Part shown: piece after piece, positions 28,514 through 39,224 of the stretch
Position numbering within the stretch: the first letter of the stretch is position 1
Layout of the letters: every line of letters begins with the position of its first letter
Assembly: GCF_900460245.1 (NCBI RefSeq)
Contig: NZ_UHIP01000001.1
Span: 1,116,001 to 1,180,000 of the forward strand
DNA: 64,000 nucleotides
Direction of reading: 5' to 3'
Source: Vibrio fluvialis
Lineage (GTDB): Bacteria > Pseudomonadota > Gammaproteobacteria > Enterobacterales > Vibrionaceae
Notes under the pieces: generated by a model
What the model was told of the DNA's origin: nothing
Databases searched by the model: none
Seen by the model: only the letters and a program-made list of their open reading frames with translations
Position numbers and translations under genes: made by a program

Positions 28514-29878
28514 ATGCAATCGAAAACACCATGGATGCGCAGCTTACTGTTGAGCGCTTCACTGCTGAGCGCCGGAGCCTATGCTCAGGTGGGTGAGCCA
28601 GAGTTGGAAGATTTGAAGTTCGGCTTTATCAAACTGACGGATATGGCACCACTTGCCGTCGCTTATGAAAAAGGCTTTTTTGAAGACGAAGGACTGTACG
28701 TCACGCTCGAAGCACAGGCGAACTGGAAAGTGCTGCTTGATCGCGTGATTGACGGCGAACTGGATGGCGCGCATATGCTGGCGGGCCAGCCGCTGGGTGC
28801 GACGATTGGTATCGGCACCAAAGCAGAAGTCATCACGGCGTTCAGTATGGATCTTAACGGCAACGCCATCACCGTTTCCAATGATACCTGGGAGCAGATG
28901 AAGCCGTTTTTGAGCAAAGAGAGCGACGGCAAAATCGTTCACCCCATTAAAGCGGATGCTCTGAAACCTGTGGTGCAGCAATATCGCGACCAAGGCAAAC
29001 CTTTCAACATGGGTATGGTGTTTCCGGTCTCGACGCACAACTACGAGCTGCGTTACTGGCTGGCGGCAGGCGGTATCAATCCGGGCTACTACGCACCGCA
29101 ATCGGGGGACAACAGCGGTCAGTTGAAAGCCGACGTCCTGCTCAGCGTCACCCCACCACCACAAATGCCAGCGACCATGGAAGCGGGCACCATCAAAGGC
29201 TACTGCGTGGGTGAACCGTGGAACCAGCAGGCGGTGTTCAAAGGCATCGGCGTTCCGGTGGTCACGGATTACGAGATCTGGAAAAACAACCCGGAAAAAG
29301 TGTTTGGCGTATCAAAAGCGTGGGCGGAGAAATATCCGAATACGCACATTCGCGTGGTGAAAGCCTTGATTCGTGCTGCGCACTGGCTGGATGAAAACAA
29401 CAACGCCAACCGCAGCGAAGCCGTGGCGATGCTGTCGAAAAGTCAGTATGTCGGTGCCGATAAAGAAGTGATTGCCAACTCCATGACAGGCACCTTTGAG
29501 TACGAAAAAGGTGACAAACGTGAGGTGCCGGATTTCAACGTGTTCTTCCGTCATAACGCAACCTATCCGTACTACAGCGATGCGATTTGGTATCTGACTC
29601 AGATGCGCCGCTGGGGCCAGATTGCGGATGCCAAATCGGACGACTGGTACATGAATATCGCCAAAGAGGTCTACCGTCCGGATATCTATCAGCAGGCGGC
29701 GGAATCTCTGATTGAAGATGGTGTGATGAGCGCGAAAGACTTTCCGGATTTCAACCATGAAGACGGTTTCCGTGCGCCACAGAAACACTTCATCGATGAC
29801 ATCGTCTACGACGGCCATCAACCGAACGCTTACCTCAACAAGTTCGCTATCGGTCTGAAGGGTAACGACAAAGTATAA
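28514..29878 (+). CDS. nrtA: Nitrate ABC transporter substrate-binding protein (NrtA/CmpA family)
   Basis: A 454-residue periplasmic nitrate/nitrite-binding protein. A Sec signal peptide (cleavage after AYA, residue 24) is followed by the CmpA/NrtA fold, with [23 protein letters not shown] at the start of lobe 1 (shown in the first 60 residues). There is no lipobox, so it is soluble rather than lipid-anchored. It heads the nrtABC-nirBD operon with AAAGGGAG nine bases upstream. A strong hairpin follows its stop. It should not be confused with cytosolic NasS, which shares the fold but lacks a signal peptide. Confidence 0.92.
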   Translation: MQSKTPWMRSLLLSASLLSAGAYAQVGEPELEDLKFGFIKLTDMAPLAVAYEKGFFEDEGLYVTLEAQANWKVLLDRVIDGELDGAHMLAGQPLGATIGIGTKAEVITAFSMDLNGNAITVSNDTWEQMKPFLSKESDGKIVHPIKADALKPVVQQYRDQGKPFNMGMVFPVSTHNYELRYWLAAGGINPGYYAPQSGDNSGQLKADVLLSVTPPPQMPATMEAGTIKGYCVGEPWNQQAVFKGIGVPVVTDYEIWKNNPEKVFGVSKAWAEKYPNTHIRVVKALIRAAHWLDENNNANRSEAVAMLSKSQYVGADKEVIANSMTGTFEYEKGDKREVPDFNVFFRHNATYPYYSDAIWYLTQMRRWGQIADAKSDDWYMNIAKEVYRPDIYQQAAESLIEDGVMSAKDFPDFNHEDGFRAPQKHFIDDIVYDGHQPNAYLNKFAIGLKGNDKV

Positions 29879-29885
29879 AACACGG

Positions 29886-29927
29886 GGTCTGGTGCTTTGG
29901 GTCAATGCCACACGGCTGCACCAGACC
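29886..29927 (+). other. Intercistronic hairpin after nrtA
   Basis: A perfect ten-base inverted repeat (GGTCTGGTGC/GCACCAGACC) with a 22-base loop and no T run lies just after the nrtA stop. It probably stabilises the nrtA portion of the transcript. Confidence 0.7.
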
Positions 29928-29969
29928 AGCCTTCACAGGGACGAGACGCAATAGCGCAAGGAGTTTGCT

Positions 29970-30938
29970 ATGTCGAGCAATGTAATTTCACTGATCCCCA
30001 GTCGCGAAAAAGTGGTCAGCCGCAGTAAAGTGATGCTGATGCCACTGATTGGAATCCTTATCTTTCTGATGTTCTGGCACCTCGCCGCCAGACAAGTCGA
30101 AACGTCACTCGGTACGCTGCCAGGACCGGTGCAGACGTTCGCCCAGTTCAGCAACTTGGTTAATGAACACTTCAAAGAGCGAGAAAAAGAGCACGCTTTT
30201 ATTGAACGCCAGGAGAAGCGTAACGCTGCCAAATTGGCCAAAGACCCCAATGCGGATGTCCGCATTCGTCCGTACACCGGTAAACCGACATTCTTTGATC
30301 AGATCGGGACCAGCCTGGTCACGGTGGCGGCGGGGTTTGCGCTGGCGTCTTTGATTGCGATACCGCTTGGTATTGTACTGGGGCTCAACCACGGACTGTA
30401 TCAGGCATTCAACCCCATCATTCAACTGCTGAAACCGGTATCGCCACTGGCTTGGCTACCGATTGTCACCATGGTGGTGAGTGCGACTTACGTCAGCGAT
30501 GACCCGATGTTTGCCAAATCGTTCGTCAACTCGCTGTTTACCGTGGCGCTGTGCAGCTTGTGGCCCACGCTGATCAATACCGCGGTTGGCGTCACCAGTG
30601 TGGATAAAGACCTGATTAACGTGAGCAAGGTGCTGCGCCTGTCGTGGTGGCAACATATTCGCACCATCGTGTTGCCCTCAGCGATTCCGATGATCTTCAC
30701 CGGGCTGCGGTTGTCGCTCGGGATTGCCTGGATGGTGCTGATTGCCGCAGAGATGCTGGCGCAGAACCCGGGCCTCGGCAAGTTCGTGTGGGATGAATTT
30801 CAAAATGGCAGCTCTGCGTCGCTGGGGCGAATTATGGTGGCGGTGATTGCGATTGGCTTTATCGGGCTGCTGTTGGATCGCGGCATGCTGCAACTGCAAA
30901 AACATCTGTCTTGGAACAAACAGCAAGCGCTGCGTTAA
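29970..30938 (+). CDS. nrtB: Nitrate ABC transporter permease NrtB
   Basis: A 322-residue inner-membrane permease of the NrtB/SsuC type, with about six helices and the cytoplasmic EAA-like loop (near residues 215-240, WWQHIRTIVLPSAIP). Between the first helix and the transmembrane core is a charged insert (about residues 68-105, rich in Lys, Glu and Arg). This insert is longer than in simple SsuC-type permeases. AAGGAG precedes the ATG. It is the second gene of the operon, and the ATPase starts 12 bases downstream. Confidence 0.92.
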   Translation: MSSNVISLIPSREKVVSRSKVMLMPLIGILIFLMFWHLAARQVETSLGTLPGPVQTFAQFSNLVNEHFKEREKEHAFIERQEKRNAAKLAKDPNADVRIRPYTGKPTFFDQIGTSLVTVAAGFALASLIAIPLGIVLGLNHGLYQAFNPIIQLLKPVSPLAWLPIVTMVVSATYVSDDPMFAKSFVNSLFTVALCSLWPTLINTAVGVTSVDKDLINVSKVLRLSWWQHIRTIVLPSAIPMIFTGLRLSLGIAWMVLIAAEMLAQNPGLGKFVWDEFQNGSSASLGRIMVAVIAIGFIGLLLDRGMLQLQKHLSWNKQQALR

Positions 30939-30950
30939 GGAGAACGGCAT

Positions 30951-31778
30951 ATGTCCAAAGCATTTTTAGATTTAACCCAACTCGGCATGCGCTTTCCCAC
31001 GCCACAAGGTGAGTTTGTCGCGCTGAAAAACGTCGACCTGCAGATCCAAAAAGGCGAGTTCATTTCACTGATTGGCCACTCAGGTTGCGGCAAGTCAACC
31101 GTGCTTAACCTGGTCGCGGGCCTTCACATGCCCACCGACGGCGGAGTGATTGTGGATGGACGCGAAGTCGATGGCCCTGGGCCAGAGCGCGCGGTGGTAT
31201 TTCAGAACCATTCGCTGCTGCCGTGGCTGACGGTGTACCAAAACGTTGAGCTGGCGGTGAAACAGGTCGCCAAAGGACAAAGTAAAGCCCAAATTAAACA
31301 GCAGGTTGAACATTATCTCGACCTGATCCAAATGGCGCACGCCTCGGATAAGAAGCCGGATGAGATCTCGGGTGGGATGAAGCAGCGCGTCGGTATTGCC
31401 CGCGCGCTGGCACTGCAACCGAAAGTGTTGTTGATGGATGAACCGTTCGGCGCACTCGACGCCTTAACCCGTGCTCGTTTGCAGGATGCGCTGATGGAGA
31501 TTCAAGCCGATCTGAATAACACCGTCATCATGATCACCCATGACGTGGACGAAGCGGTGCTGCTGTCGGACAAAATCGTCATGATGACCAACGGCCCGGC
31601 TGCGACGGTCGGCGAAGTGCTCAACATTGAACTGCCGCGCCCACGCAATCGCGTTCAATTGGCGGATGACCCGACGTATCAGAAATATCGTCAGTCGGTA
31701 CTGCGCTTTTTGTATGAGAAACAATCGAAATCTGAAGGTCGTCAACCTGCTACTGCAACGGTCGCCAAAACTGCATAA
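30951..31778 (+). CDS. nrtC: Nitrate ABC transporter ATP-binding protein
   Basis: A 275-residue ATPase for nitrate import. Walker A is GHSGCGKST (near 44), the Q-loop follows VVFQNHSLLPWL, the signature is ISGGMKQRVGIARAL, and Walker B is VLLMDEPFGALD. Length corresponds to a simple ATPase (NrtD size) without the NrtA-like regulatory domain of cyanobacterial NrtC, so feedback by that domain is absent. AAGGAG is well placed. Followed by nirB after 11 bases. Confidence 0.92.
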   Translation: MSKAFLDLTQLGMRFPTPQGEFVALKNVDLQIQKGEFISLIGHSGCGKSTVLNLVAGLHMPTDGGVIVDGREVDGPGPERAVVFQNHSLLPWLTVYQNVELAVKQVAKGQSKAQIKQQVEHYLDLIQMAHASDKKPDEISGGMKQRVGIARALALQPKVLLMDEPFGALDALTRARLQDALMEIQADLNNTVIMITHDVDEAVLLSDKIVMMTNGPAATVGEVLNIELPRPRNRVQLADDPTYQKYRQSVLRFLYEKQSKSEGRQPATATVAKTA

Positions 31779-31789
31779 GGAAACGCAAA

Positions 31790-34279
31790 ATGATGGAACA
31801 TATTGTCATTATCGGCAACGGAATGGTCGGTCACCATCTGGTTGCTAAGCTGGTGGAAAAACAAGCCCACCTTGAAAAACGGATTACCGTGATTGGCGAG
31901 GAGCGTTTTATCGCTTACGACCGCGTACAACTCTCGTCGCTGTTCTCCGGTAAATCGCATGATGATCTGATGCTGAGCAGCGAAGAGTGGTATCAAAAAC
32001 ACGGGATCAATCTGATTCTGGGTAGCCAGGTCACGGCCATTAACCGAGTGCAGAAAAGCATTATTCTGGATGACGAAGATGTGCTGGGTTACGACTCCCT
32101 CGTGCTGGCAACCGGTTCTTATCCGTTTGTGCCCCCCGTACCGGGTTCAGAGCGTGACAACGTCTTTGTCTACCGGACTTTGGACGACCTGTCTGCGATT
32201 CGCAATGCGTGTGAACATGCTCGCACGGGGGCGGTGATCGGTGGTGGTCTGCTGGGATTAGAAGCGGCCAACGCGCTGCGTCTGCTGGGATTAGAAACGC
32301 ACGTAATCGAATTCGCGCCGCGACTCATGCCGGTTCAGCTCGATGATGGTGCGGGTGGTGTGCTGAAACAGAAAATTGAGCAGCTTGGTCTGACGGTGCA
32401 TACCTCAACGGGTACTGAGCGCATCATTGACGGCGAAAGCGCCAAGCATCGCATGGTATTCAAAGATGCAGAGCCGCTGGAAGTGGACGTGATTGTGTTT
32501 TCTGCCGGCATTCGCCCGCAGGATGCGTTGGCGCGTCAGTCCGGTTTAGCGGTGGGCGAACGTGGCGGCATTGTCATTTCCGACAGTTGCCAAACCAGCG
32601 ACGAGAACATCTACGCCATTGGCGAATGTGCGCTGTGGCAACAACGGATTTTTGGCCTGGTGGCACCGGGGTACGCCATGGCGCGCGCCGTGGCTGACCA
32701 GTTGATGGGACATAGCGGCAGTTTCACGGGGGCGGACATGAGTACCAAACTCAAACTGTTGGGGGTGGATGTGGCCTCAATTGGTGACGCGCAGATGCAA
32801 ACCGCGGGCGCGCAGGAACTGGTGTTGCAGGACACGGTACAGGGAACCTACAAAAAACTGATAGTCGATGCGAGTGGTACCCAATTACTCGGCGCGATTC
32901 TGGTGGGTGACAACAGCGACTACGATGCGTTACTGCAGGCGTATCTCAACCAAACCGTGCTGCCTGATCATCCGGCGCACCTGTTGTTTGATACGTCGAT
33001 GCTGAGCGGCGAAGTATCGGACGACACCATGATCTGTTCGTGCCACAACGTCACCAAAGGCGCGCTGGTGGCTGCGATTCATGCTGGCGCGACCGAGCTC
33101 AATGAACTCAAATCCGTCACCAAAGCGGGCACGGGCTGTGGCGGCTGTTCCAGCATGGTGAAATCGGTGCTGGACGCTGAACTGGTGGCCATGGGCGTGG
33201 AAGTGAACAATCATATTTGTGAACACTTTGAATACTCCCGTCAGGAGCTGTTCCACATTTGCCAGGTTGAAGAAATCAAAGATTTCGACACCTTGCTGGA
33301 GAAACACGGCCACGGCTTGGGTTGTGATTTGTGTAAACCGACCGCGGCTTCGGTATTTGCCTCTTTGTGGAACGAGCACATTATGGAGCCGAAGCTGAGT
33401 GCGCTGCAGGACTCCAACGATGCCTTTATGGCGAATCTGCAAAAAGACGGCTCTTATTCTGTGGTGCCACGCGTGCCGGGCGGCGAAATAACGCCGGAAA
33501 AACTGATCGTGCTGGGGGAAGTGGCGAAGCAGTACGATCTGTACACCAAGATCACCGGTGGTCAGCGGGTTGACTTGTTCGGCGCGCAAATGGAGCAACT
33601 TCCTGAGATCTGGCGCACCTTGATTAACGCCGGCTTTGAGACCGGCCATGCGTACGGTAAGTCGGTGCGAACGGTGAAATCGTGTGTCGGTTCAACCTGG
33701 TGCCGCTATGGCGTGGATGACTCGGTTGGGCTGGCGATTGAGCTGGAGAATCGCTACAAAGGCTTGCGCGCACCGCACAAACTCAAGTTTGCCGTCTCGG
33801 GTTGTACACGCGAATGTGCTGAAGCGCAGAGCAAAGATATCGGTGTCATTGCGACCGAAAAGGGTTGGAACCTGTATGTGTGCGGTAATGGCGGTATGCG
33901 CCCCCGTCATGCCGACCTGCTGGCTTCTGACTTAACCAAATCGCAGCTTGTGACCTTGATTGATCGGGTGTTGATGTTCTATGTCCGCACTGCTGACAAG
34001 CTACAACGCACATCGGTGTGGCTCGACAATCTGGAGGGCGGTCTGGATTATCTCAAACAGGTGGTGCTGGAGGATTCGCTCGGACTGGGTGAACAACTGG
34101 AAAACCAGATGCAGCGTGTGGTCGATACCTATCAATGCGAGTGGAAAAGTACGCTTGAAAATGAGGACAAACTGCGTAAGTTCCGTCCGTTCATTAATCA
34201 CGAACAGGGCAGCGTGAGCCTGCCATATCAGCGCCTGCGTGGGCAGCGTATTCCGGTTAGCGAGGAGATATCATCATGA
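31790..34279 (+). CDS. nirB: Nitrite reductase [NAD(P)H] large subunit NirB
   Basis: Reduces nitrite to ammonium with NAD(P)H in the cytoplasm. The 829-residue protein has an N-terminal FAD/NAD(P) reductase region (IIGNGMVGHHL, then GGGLLGLEAAN near 145). A BFD-type [2Fe-2S] domain follows (CSCHNV and CGGCSS, near 410-450). The siroheme/[4Fe-4S] sulfite-reductase-type half has CVGSTWCRYG and CTRECAEAQSKD (near 630-680). ATG 31793 is an alternative start one codon later. Overlaps nirD by four bases. Confidence 0.96.
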   Translation: MMEHIVIIGNGMVGHHLVAKLVEKQAHLEKRITVIGEERFIAYDRVQLSSLFSGKSHDDLMLSSEEWYQKHGINLILGSQVTAINRVQKSIILDDEDVLGYDSLVLATGSYPFVPPVPGSERDNVFVYRTLDDLSAIRNACEHARTGAVIGGGLLGLEAANALRLLGLETHVIEFAPRLMPVQLDDGAGGVLKQKIEQLGLTVHTSTGTERIIDGESAKHRMVFKDAEPLEVDVIVFSAGIRPQDALARQSGLAVGERGGIVISDSCQTSDENIYAIGECALWQQRIFGLVAPGYAMARAVADQLMGHSGSFTGADMSTKLKLLGVDVASIGDAQMQTAGAQELVLQDTVQGTYKKLIVDASGTQLLGAILVGDNSDYDALLQAYLNQTVLPDHPAHLLFDTSMLSGEVSDDTMICSCHNVTKGALVAAIHAGATELNELKSVTKAGTGCGGCSSMVKSVLDAELVAMGVEVNNHICEHFEYSRQELFHICQVEEIKDFDTLLEKHGHGLGCDLCKPTAASVFASLWNEHIMEPKLSALQDSNDAFMANLQKDGSYSVVPRVPGGEITPEKLIVLGEVAKQYDLYTKITGGQRVDLFGAQMEQLPEIWRTLINAGFETGHAYGKSVRTVKSCVGSTWCRYGVDDSVGLAIELENRYKGLRAPHKLKFAVSGCTRECAEAQSKDIGVIATEKGWNLYVCGNGGMRPRHADLLASDLTKSQLVTLIDRVLMFYVRTADKLQRTSVWLDNLEGGLDYLKQVVLEDSLGLGEQLENQMQRVVDTYQCEWKSTLENEDKLRKFRPFINHEQGSVSLPYQRLRGQRIPVSEEISS

Positions 34280-34617
34280 AACAACAAGTGTGTCATTTGA
34301 GCGAGCTGACGCCATTTCAAGGATGTGGCGCGTGGATTGGCGATCAACAAGCAGCGCTATTTTATCTGCCCGGTGATGAGCCGCACGTGTATGCGCTGCA
34401 AAACTGGGACCCCATTGGCAAGGCTTATGTGATGGCTCGCGGCATTGTCGGTGATGTGAAAGGAGAGCCGTGCGTTGCCTCGCCGCTCTACAAACAACAT
34501 TTCAGCTTACTGACAGGGCAGTGTGTGGAAAAACCGGATGTGGCGCTGAAGACCTGGCGTGTGTTGGTGGAAGAGGGGCAGGTGTACGTGCTGCTGAGTG
34601 AAACGGCGCTCGCTTGA
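34276..34617 (+). CDS. nirD: Nitrite reductase [NAD(P)H] small subunit NirD
   Basis: A 113-residue Rieske-fold partner of NirB. As usual for NirD, the Rieske fold is present but the two His ligands are not: the loop reads QNWDPIGKAYVMARGIVG and no full CxH pair is seen, so it probably does not hold a cluster. The start overlaps the nirB stop (ATGA). It is the last gene of the nitrate block and is followed by a strong terminator. Confidence 0.94.
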   Translation: MKQQVCHLSELTPFQGCGAWIGDQQAALFYLPGDEPHVYALQNWDPIGKAYVMARGIVGDVKGEPCVASPLYKQHFSLLTGQCVEKPDVALKTWRVLVEEGQVYVLLSETALA

Positions 34618-34636
34618 CAAATCAAACAGTTAACTC

Positions 34637-34666
34637 AAAAACCTGGCCTCAGTCGCCAGGTTTTTG
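34637..34666 (+). terminator. Intrinsic terminator of nrtABC-nirBD
   Basis: AAAAACCTGGC pairs perfectly with GCCAGGTTTTT around a seven-base loop. The flanking As may also allow use by the converging bioA. Confidence 0.88.
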
Positions 34667-34735
34667 TTGTTTCTACGAATGACGGGATCTTTTCTCAAAA
34701 AACACCGCTCAAACGCGCCATTGAATCTGACTCAA

Positions 34736-36025
34736 TCAGTCGGTATCACTCAAAAAACATTCTGGGGATTGGAGCGCCGCTTCCACCGCTTGAATCAGTT
34801 GATCCAGATGCTGTGGCTCACTGATAAATGGCGGCATCATGTAAATCAAGCGACCAAATGGACGAATCCACACGCCATGCTGCACAAACAGCGCCTGAAT
34901 CGCTTCCATGTTGACCGGTTGATGCGTCTCAACCACACCAATCGCCCCGAGCCAGCGCGTGGCTTTGACTTGCGGGTAGCGATTGAGCAGCGGCAAGCGC
35001 TCGGCAAAGCCCAACTCAATCTGCTTCACCTGTTGCTGCCAATGTCCTTCTTCAATCAGGCTCAGACTGGCCGAGGCGACCGCACACGCTAGCGGGTTGC
35101 CCATAAAGGTTGGACCATGCATAAAGCAGCCCGCTTCGCCGCCGCAGACCGTATCAGCGACTTCCTTGGTGGTCAGTGCGGCCGATAAGGTCATGTAGCC
35201 GCTGGTGAGCGCTTTCCCGACACATAAAATGTCCGGCTGAATGTTCGCATGTTCACACGCAAACAATTTGCCGGTGCGACCAAAGCCCGTGGCGATCTCA
35301 TCGAGGATCAGCAGCACGCCAAACTCATCACACAGCGCGCGTACCTGACGCAAAAACTCTGGGTGATAAATGCGCATGCCACCCGCACCCTGCACAATCG
35401 GCTCTAGAATGACGGCTGCGATCTGGCGATGATTCTCGGTTAGTTGATGGCGAAAATCTTCGATATCGCGTTCATTCCACTCTTCCCAAAAGCCGGTGTT
35501 GGGTGATTCGGCAAACAGATGCTCAGGGAGAAATCCTTTGTACAGCGTGTGCATTGAGTTATCCGGATCAGTGACCGACATCGCAGCAAAGGTATCCCCA
35601 TGATAGCCGTGACGCAGGGTGAGGAATTTTGGGCGCTGTTCTCCTTTGGCGTGCCAGTATTGCAGCGCCATTTTCAAACTCACTTCCACTGCCACGGAAC
35701 CGGAATCGGCGAGAAATACATGTTTAAGATTATTCGGCACCAGAGAGAGCAAGCGCTGGCATACCTCAATGGCCGGCTGGTGGGTGATGCCGCCAAACAT
35801 GACGTGAGACATCTTATCGATCTGCTGATGAGCCGCGGCATTCAGACGGGGATGATTGTATCCGTGAATGGCTGACCACCAGGAGGACATGCCGTCGACC
35901 AGCGCTTTTCCATCTTCGAGATAGATGAAAACACCGTCAGCATGCGTGACCGGATAGCAGGTCAGAGGTGTTAGGGTTGAGGTGTAGGGATGCCAGATGT
36001 GCTGGCGATCGAAGGCTAAATCCAT
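34736..36025 (-). CDS. bioA: Adenosylmethionine-8-amino-7-oxononanoate aminotransferase BioA
   Basis: Converts KAPA to DAPA with S-adenosylmethionine as amino donor, the third biotin-ring step. It is a 429-residue PLP class III aminotransferase. SSWWSAIHGYNHPRLN is in the N-terminal part, LILDEIATGFGRTG carries the PLP-contact Asp (near 250), and the Schiff-base lysine is in CVGKALTSGYM (near 275). Divergent from bioB across a shared BirA operator. Confidence 0.96.
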   Translation of the reverse strand: MDLAFDRQHIWHPYTSTLTPLTCYPVTHADGVFIYLEDGKALVDGMSSWWSAIHGYNHPRLNAAAHQQIDKMSHVMFGGITHQPAIEVCQRLLSLVPNNLKHVFLADSGSVAVEVSLKMALQYWHAKGEQRPKFLTLRHGYHGDTFAAMSVTDPDNSMHTLYKGFLPEHLFAESPNTGFWEEWNERDIEDFRHQLTENHRQIAAVILEPIVQGAGGMRIYHPEFLRQVRALCDEFGVLLILDEIATGFGRTGKLFACEHANIQPDILCVGKALTSGYMTLSAALTTKEVADTVCGGEAGCFMHGPTFMGNPLACAVASASLSLIEEGHWQQQVKQIELGFAERLPLLNRYPQVKATRWLGAIGVVETHQPVNMEAIQALFVQHGVWIRPFGRLIYMMPPFISEPQHLDQLIQAVEAALQSPECFLSDTD

Positions 36026-36064
36026 GACAATTCCGCAATAAAAATAAGATTAAAAAATAATCAA

Positions 36065-36097
36065 ATGTAAACTGTTGATCTTTCTTGTTGTTGACAG
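36065..36097. promoter_or_regulatory. BirA (biotin repressor) operator between bioA and bioB
   Basis: Half-sites TGTAAAC (36066-36072) and GTTGACA (36090-36096) are separated by 17 bases, matching the TTGTAAACC-N15-GGTTTACAA operator. The right half overlaps the bioB -35 TTGACA (36091-36096; -10 TAGACT 36113-36118, spacing 16). The left half gives a TTTACA -35 for bioA on the other strand. One bound BirA dimer pair can thus silence both promoters. Confidence 0.85.
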
Positions 36098-36234
36098 TCT
36101 AACGTGTGTCAGTAGACTAGCCAAGCATAATCCCCATGCCACAGGGCGTTGCGGAGCATTGACGACTTTGGTTCGCCAGCCTGAAACACCCGGTCACTTG
36201 GGCATAAAACTAATAACACCAACAAGGATTACAC

Positions 36235-37287
36235 GTGGAAATTCGTCATAACTGGACAGTGGCTGAAGTCAAAGCACTGCTTGAAAAACCGTTTATGGAT
36301 CTGCTGTTCGACGCTCAACTCGTCCACCGCCAGCATCATCTGCACAACCATGTTCAGGTGAGCACATTACTCTCCATCAAAACCGGCGCGTGTCCGGAAG
36401 ATTGCAAATACTGCCCGCAGAGCGCGCACTACCGCACCGATGTCGATAAAGAGCGTCTGATGGAAGTAGAACGCGTGCTGGATGCTGCGCAAAAAGCCAA
36501 AAGCTCAGGCTCAACCCGTTTCTGTATGGGCGCGGCGTGGAAAAACCCGAAAGCGCGCGACATGCCGCTGCTCAAAGAGATGATTTCCGGCGTGAAAGAC
36601 ATGGGACTGGAAACCTGTATGACGCTGGGCATGTTGACCTCTGATCAGGCTCAAGAGCTGGCGGATGCGGGCCTCGATTACTACAACCATAACCTGGATA
36701 CCTCGCCGGAGTTCTACGGCAACATCATCACCACGCGTACTTACCAGGATCGTCTCGATACGCTGTCCCATGTGCGTGATGCGGGCATGAAGATCTGTTC
36801 GGGCGGTATCATCGGCATGGGCGAGAGCACCAATGACCGCGCTGGCTTATTGGTGGAACTGGCGAACCTGTCTGTGCATCCGGAAAGCGTGCCGATCAAC
36901 ATGCTGGTGAAAGTCAAAGGCACGCCGCTGGAACAAGTGGACGATGTCGAACCGTTTGATTTTGTGCGCCTGATTGCCGTTGCGCGCATCATGATGCCGC
37001 AGTCGGCGGTGCGCCTGTCTGCGGGCCGTGAAAAGATGAATGAACAGATGCAAGCGCTGTGCTTTATGGCGGGTGCAAACTCAATTTTCTATGGCTGCAA
37101 ACTGCTGACGACTCCCAACCCGGCGGAAGACAGCGACATGCTGCTGTTCAAAAAGCTGGGCATCAACAGCCAACAAGTGGCGCAAAAGCCCGATGAGATT
37201 ACTGAAAACGAACTGCTGGATCGCGTGGTAGAACGAGTGGCCGCGCGTCCAACAGCGGATGACATGTTCTACGATGCCAGCCTTTAA
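36235..37287 (+). CDS. bioB: Biotin synthase BioB
   Basis: Radical-SAM enzyme that inserts sulfur into dethiobiotin. The 350-residue protein has the radical SAM cluster motif CPEDCKYC (near residues 53-60). The [2Fe-2S] ligands lie on later cysteines (RFCMGAAW, near 98) and SAGRE (near 260). It starts with GTG, with AAGGA nine bases upstream. First gene of bioBFCD, and its end overlaps bioF by 14 bases. Confidence 0.97.
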   Translation: MEIRHNWTVAEVKALLEKPFMDLLFDAQLVHRQHHLHNHVQVSTLLSIKTGACPEDCKYCPQSAHYRTDVDKERLMEVERVLDAAQKAKSSGSTRFCMGAAWKNPKARDMPLLKEMISGVKDMGLETCMTLGMLTSDQAQELADAGLDYYNHNLDTSPEFYGNIITTRTYQDRLDTLSHVRDAGMKICSGGIIGMGESTNDRAGLLVELANLSVHPESVPINMLVKVKGTPLEQVDDVEPFDFVRLIAVARIMMPQSAVRLSAGREKMNEQMQALCFMAGANSIFYGCKLLTTPNPAEDSDMLLFKKLGINSQQVAQKPDEITENELLDRVVERVAARPTADDMFYDASL

Positions 37288-38428
37288 TTCGCGCATTCAT
37301 CAAGCCCTTGCTGACCGCGAGCAGCAGGGGCTGCGTCGCTCGCTACAAGTGCTGGATCGCAGCAATCAAACGCTGCTGGCGCAACGAGGGCAGCGTTATG
37401 TCAATTTTTCCAGCAACGACTATCTGGGGCTGGCGAGCGATGCGGCCTTGGTTCATGCCTGGCAGCAGGGGCTCAGCCTGTATGGTTGCGGCAGTGGCGC
37501 GTCACCTTTGGTGACCGGCTTTAGCGAGGCGCACCAAACCTTAGAGCGCACCTTGTGTGAGTGGCTCGGGTTTGAACGCGCGGTGCTGTTTGGCTCTGGA
37601 TTCAGTGCCAATCAAGCGCTGCTGTTTACCCTGCTGCGAAAAGGCGATTTGCTGCTGCAAGATAAGCTCAATCACGCGTCGCTGATGGAAGCGGGCCTGT
37701 TGTCTTCGGCGCAGATGAAGCGTTTTCAGCACAACGATGTCGCTCATTTAACCCGTTTGCTGGATGAGCAGGTTGCCACGCTGGTGGTCACCGAAGGCGT
37801 GTTCAGCATGGATGGCGACCAAGCACCGCTGGCCGAGATTCAAGCCGCATTGGGTAGCAATGCCTGGCTCGCGGTGGATGATGCGCACGGCGTGGGCGTG
37901 TTAGGTGAGCGCGGCGCGGGCAGTTGTCAGGCAGCCGGAATCAAGCCGCAAGTGCTAGTGGTGACGTTTGGCAAAGCGTTTGGTTTGTCAGGCGCAGCGA
38001 TTTTGTGCGACGCCGCGCTGGGGGATTACCTCACTCAGTTTGCTCGTCATCATGTCTATTCCACGGCGATGCCACCGGCGCAGGCGCATGCGTTAACGCA
38101 CGCTGCCGGCATGATTCAAGGCGAGGCATGGCGGCGGGACAAACTGACCGAACTGTCTGCGCTTTATCACGAATTGCTGCGCGATGTGCCGGGATTTGTC
38201 GCGACGCAAACGCCAATCAAACCGTTCGTGCTCGGTTCTGCGCAGCGTGCATTGCATGTCGCCAGCGCGATGCGTGAAACGGGGTTATGGATGACGGCGA
38301 TTCGCCCGCCCACGGTGCCAAGTGGCAGCGCGCGGCTGCGAATTACGCTCACGGCTCATCACACACCGCAACAAGTTCAGCAGATGGCCGACACCTTAAA
38401 GCAATGTGTGGAGGCGTCTCATGAGTGA
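37274..38428 (+). CDS. bioF: 8-amino-7-oxononanoate synthase BioF
   Basis: Condenses pimeloyl-ACP/CoA with L-alanine to give KAPA. The 384-residue PLP enzyme has SNDYLGLA near the N-terminus, [14 protein letters not shown] (near 200) and the lysine motif [12 protein letters not shown] (near 235). The frame opens at 37259, but ATG 37274 gives the conserved start MPAFNSRI and the length of E. coli BioF. It overlaps the end of bioB. Confidence 0.95.
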   Translation: MPAFNSRIHQALADREQQGLRRSLQVLDRSNQTLLAQRGQRYVNFSSNDYLGLASDAALVHAWQQGLSLYGCGSGASPLVTGFSEAHQTLERTLCEWLGFERAVLFGSGFSANQALLFTLLRKGDLLLQDKLNHASLMEAGLLSSAQMKRFQHNDVAHLTRLLDEQVATLVVTEGVFSMDGDQAPLAEIQAALGSNAWLAVDDAHGVGVLGERGAGSCQAAGIKPQVLVVTFGKAFGLSGAAILCDAALGDYLTQFARHHVYSTAMPPAQAHALTHAAGMIQGEAWRRDKLTELSALYHELLRDVPGFVATQTPIKPFVLGSAQRALHVASAMRETGLWMTAIRPPTVPSGSARLRITLTAHHTPQQVQQMADTLKQCVEASHE

Positions 38429-39224
38429 AATGGCGCAAGCGTTGGGCGCAGTCGTCAGTGACAAAGCCGCGATCGCCCAAGCCTTTGGCAAAGCGGCGCA
38501 GAGTTATGATCGTCACGCGGCATTTCAACGCGATGTTGCCCAGCGTCTGCTGGCGAAATTGCCGGACAATTTAAGCGGCTGGCACATTCTCGATTTGGGT
38601 TGCGGCACTGGATATTGCTCGCAAGCATTGCAGCAGCGAGGCGCGCGGGTGACGTGCGCTGACTTGTCTCCGGCGATGTTAGCGCAGGCTAAACAGCGCT
38701 GCGGAATCGACAACATGCGCTATGTCGAAGCGGATGCCGAAGCACTGCCGTTTTCTGATGCAACATTTGACTGCGTATTTTCCAGCTTGGCACTGCAGTG
38801 GTGTGATGACTTATCACGACCACTTAAAGAGATTCGTCGCGTTTTAAAAGTCGGCGCAAGCGCTTATTTTTCAACACTTCTTGATGGTTCTTTGCTTGAA
38901 TTGCAGCGTTCATGGATGAAAATTGATGCACATCAACACGTCAATCATTTCATCACGCTCAATCAGGTAAAAATTGCGTTAGCGCAAGCTCAGTGCGAGA
39001 AACATCACATAGACTTACCCACGATAACGGTCTGGTATGACACGGCGTTCGCTTTAATGCGCGATCTCAAAGGGATTGGCGCGAATCATGTGAATGGTCG
39101 CTCGCAAGGGCTTACCAGCCGCCGAATGCTCGCACAGGTTGAGCAGGAATATCAGCTATATCGCAACCATCAAGGTCTTCTACCTGCAACGTATCAGGTT
39201 TGTTTAGGGGTTATACATCGATGA
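38421..39224 (+). CDS. bioC: Malonyl-ACP O-methyltransferase BioC
   Basis: Methylates malonyl-ACP to disguise it as a fatty-acid primer for pimelate synthesis. It is a 267-residue SAM methyltransferase. [16 protein letters not shown] near the N-terminus is characteristic of BioC, motif I is [11 protein letters not shown] (near 60), and [12 protein letters not shown] (near 120) is also BioC-like. Start ATG 38421 has GGAGG eight bases upstream. It overlaps bioF by eight bases and bioD by four. No bioH is nearby. Confidence 0.94.
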   Translation: MSEMAQALGAVVSDKAAIAQAFGKAAQSYDRHAAFQRDVAQRLLAKLPDNLSGWHILDLGCGTGYCSQALQQRGARVTCADLSPAMLAQAKQRCGIDNMRYVEADAEALPFSDATFDCVFSSLALQWCDDLSRPLKEIRRVLKVGASAYFSTLLDGSLLELQRSWMKIDAHQHVNHFITLNQVKIALAQAQCEKHHIDLPTITVWYDTAFALMRDLKGIGANHVNGRSQGLTSRRMLAQVEQEYQLYRNHQGLLPATYQVCLGVIHR

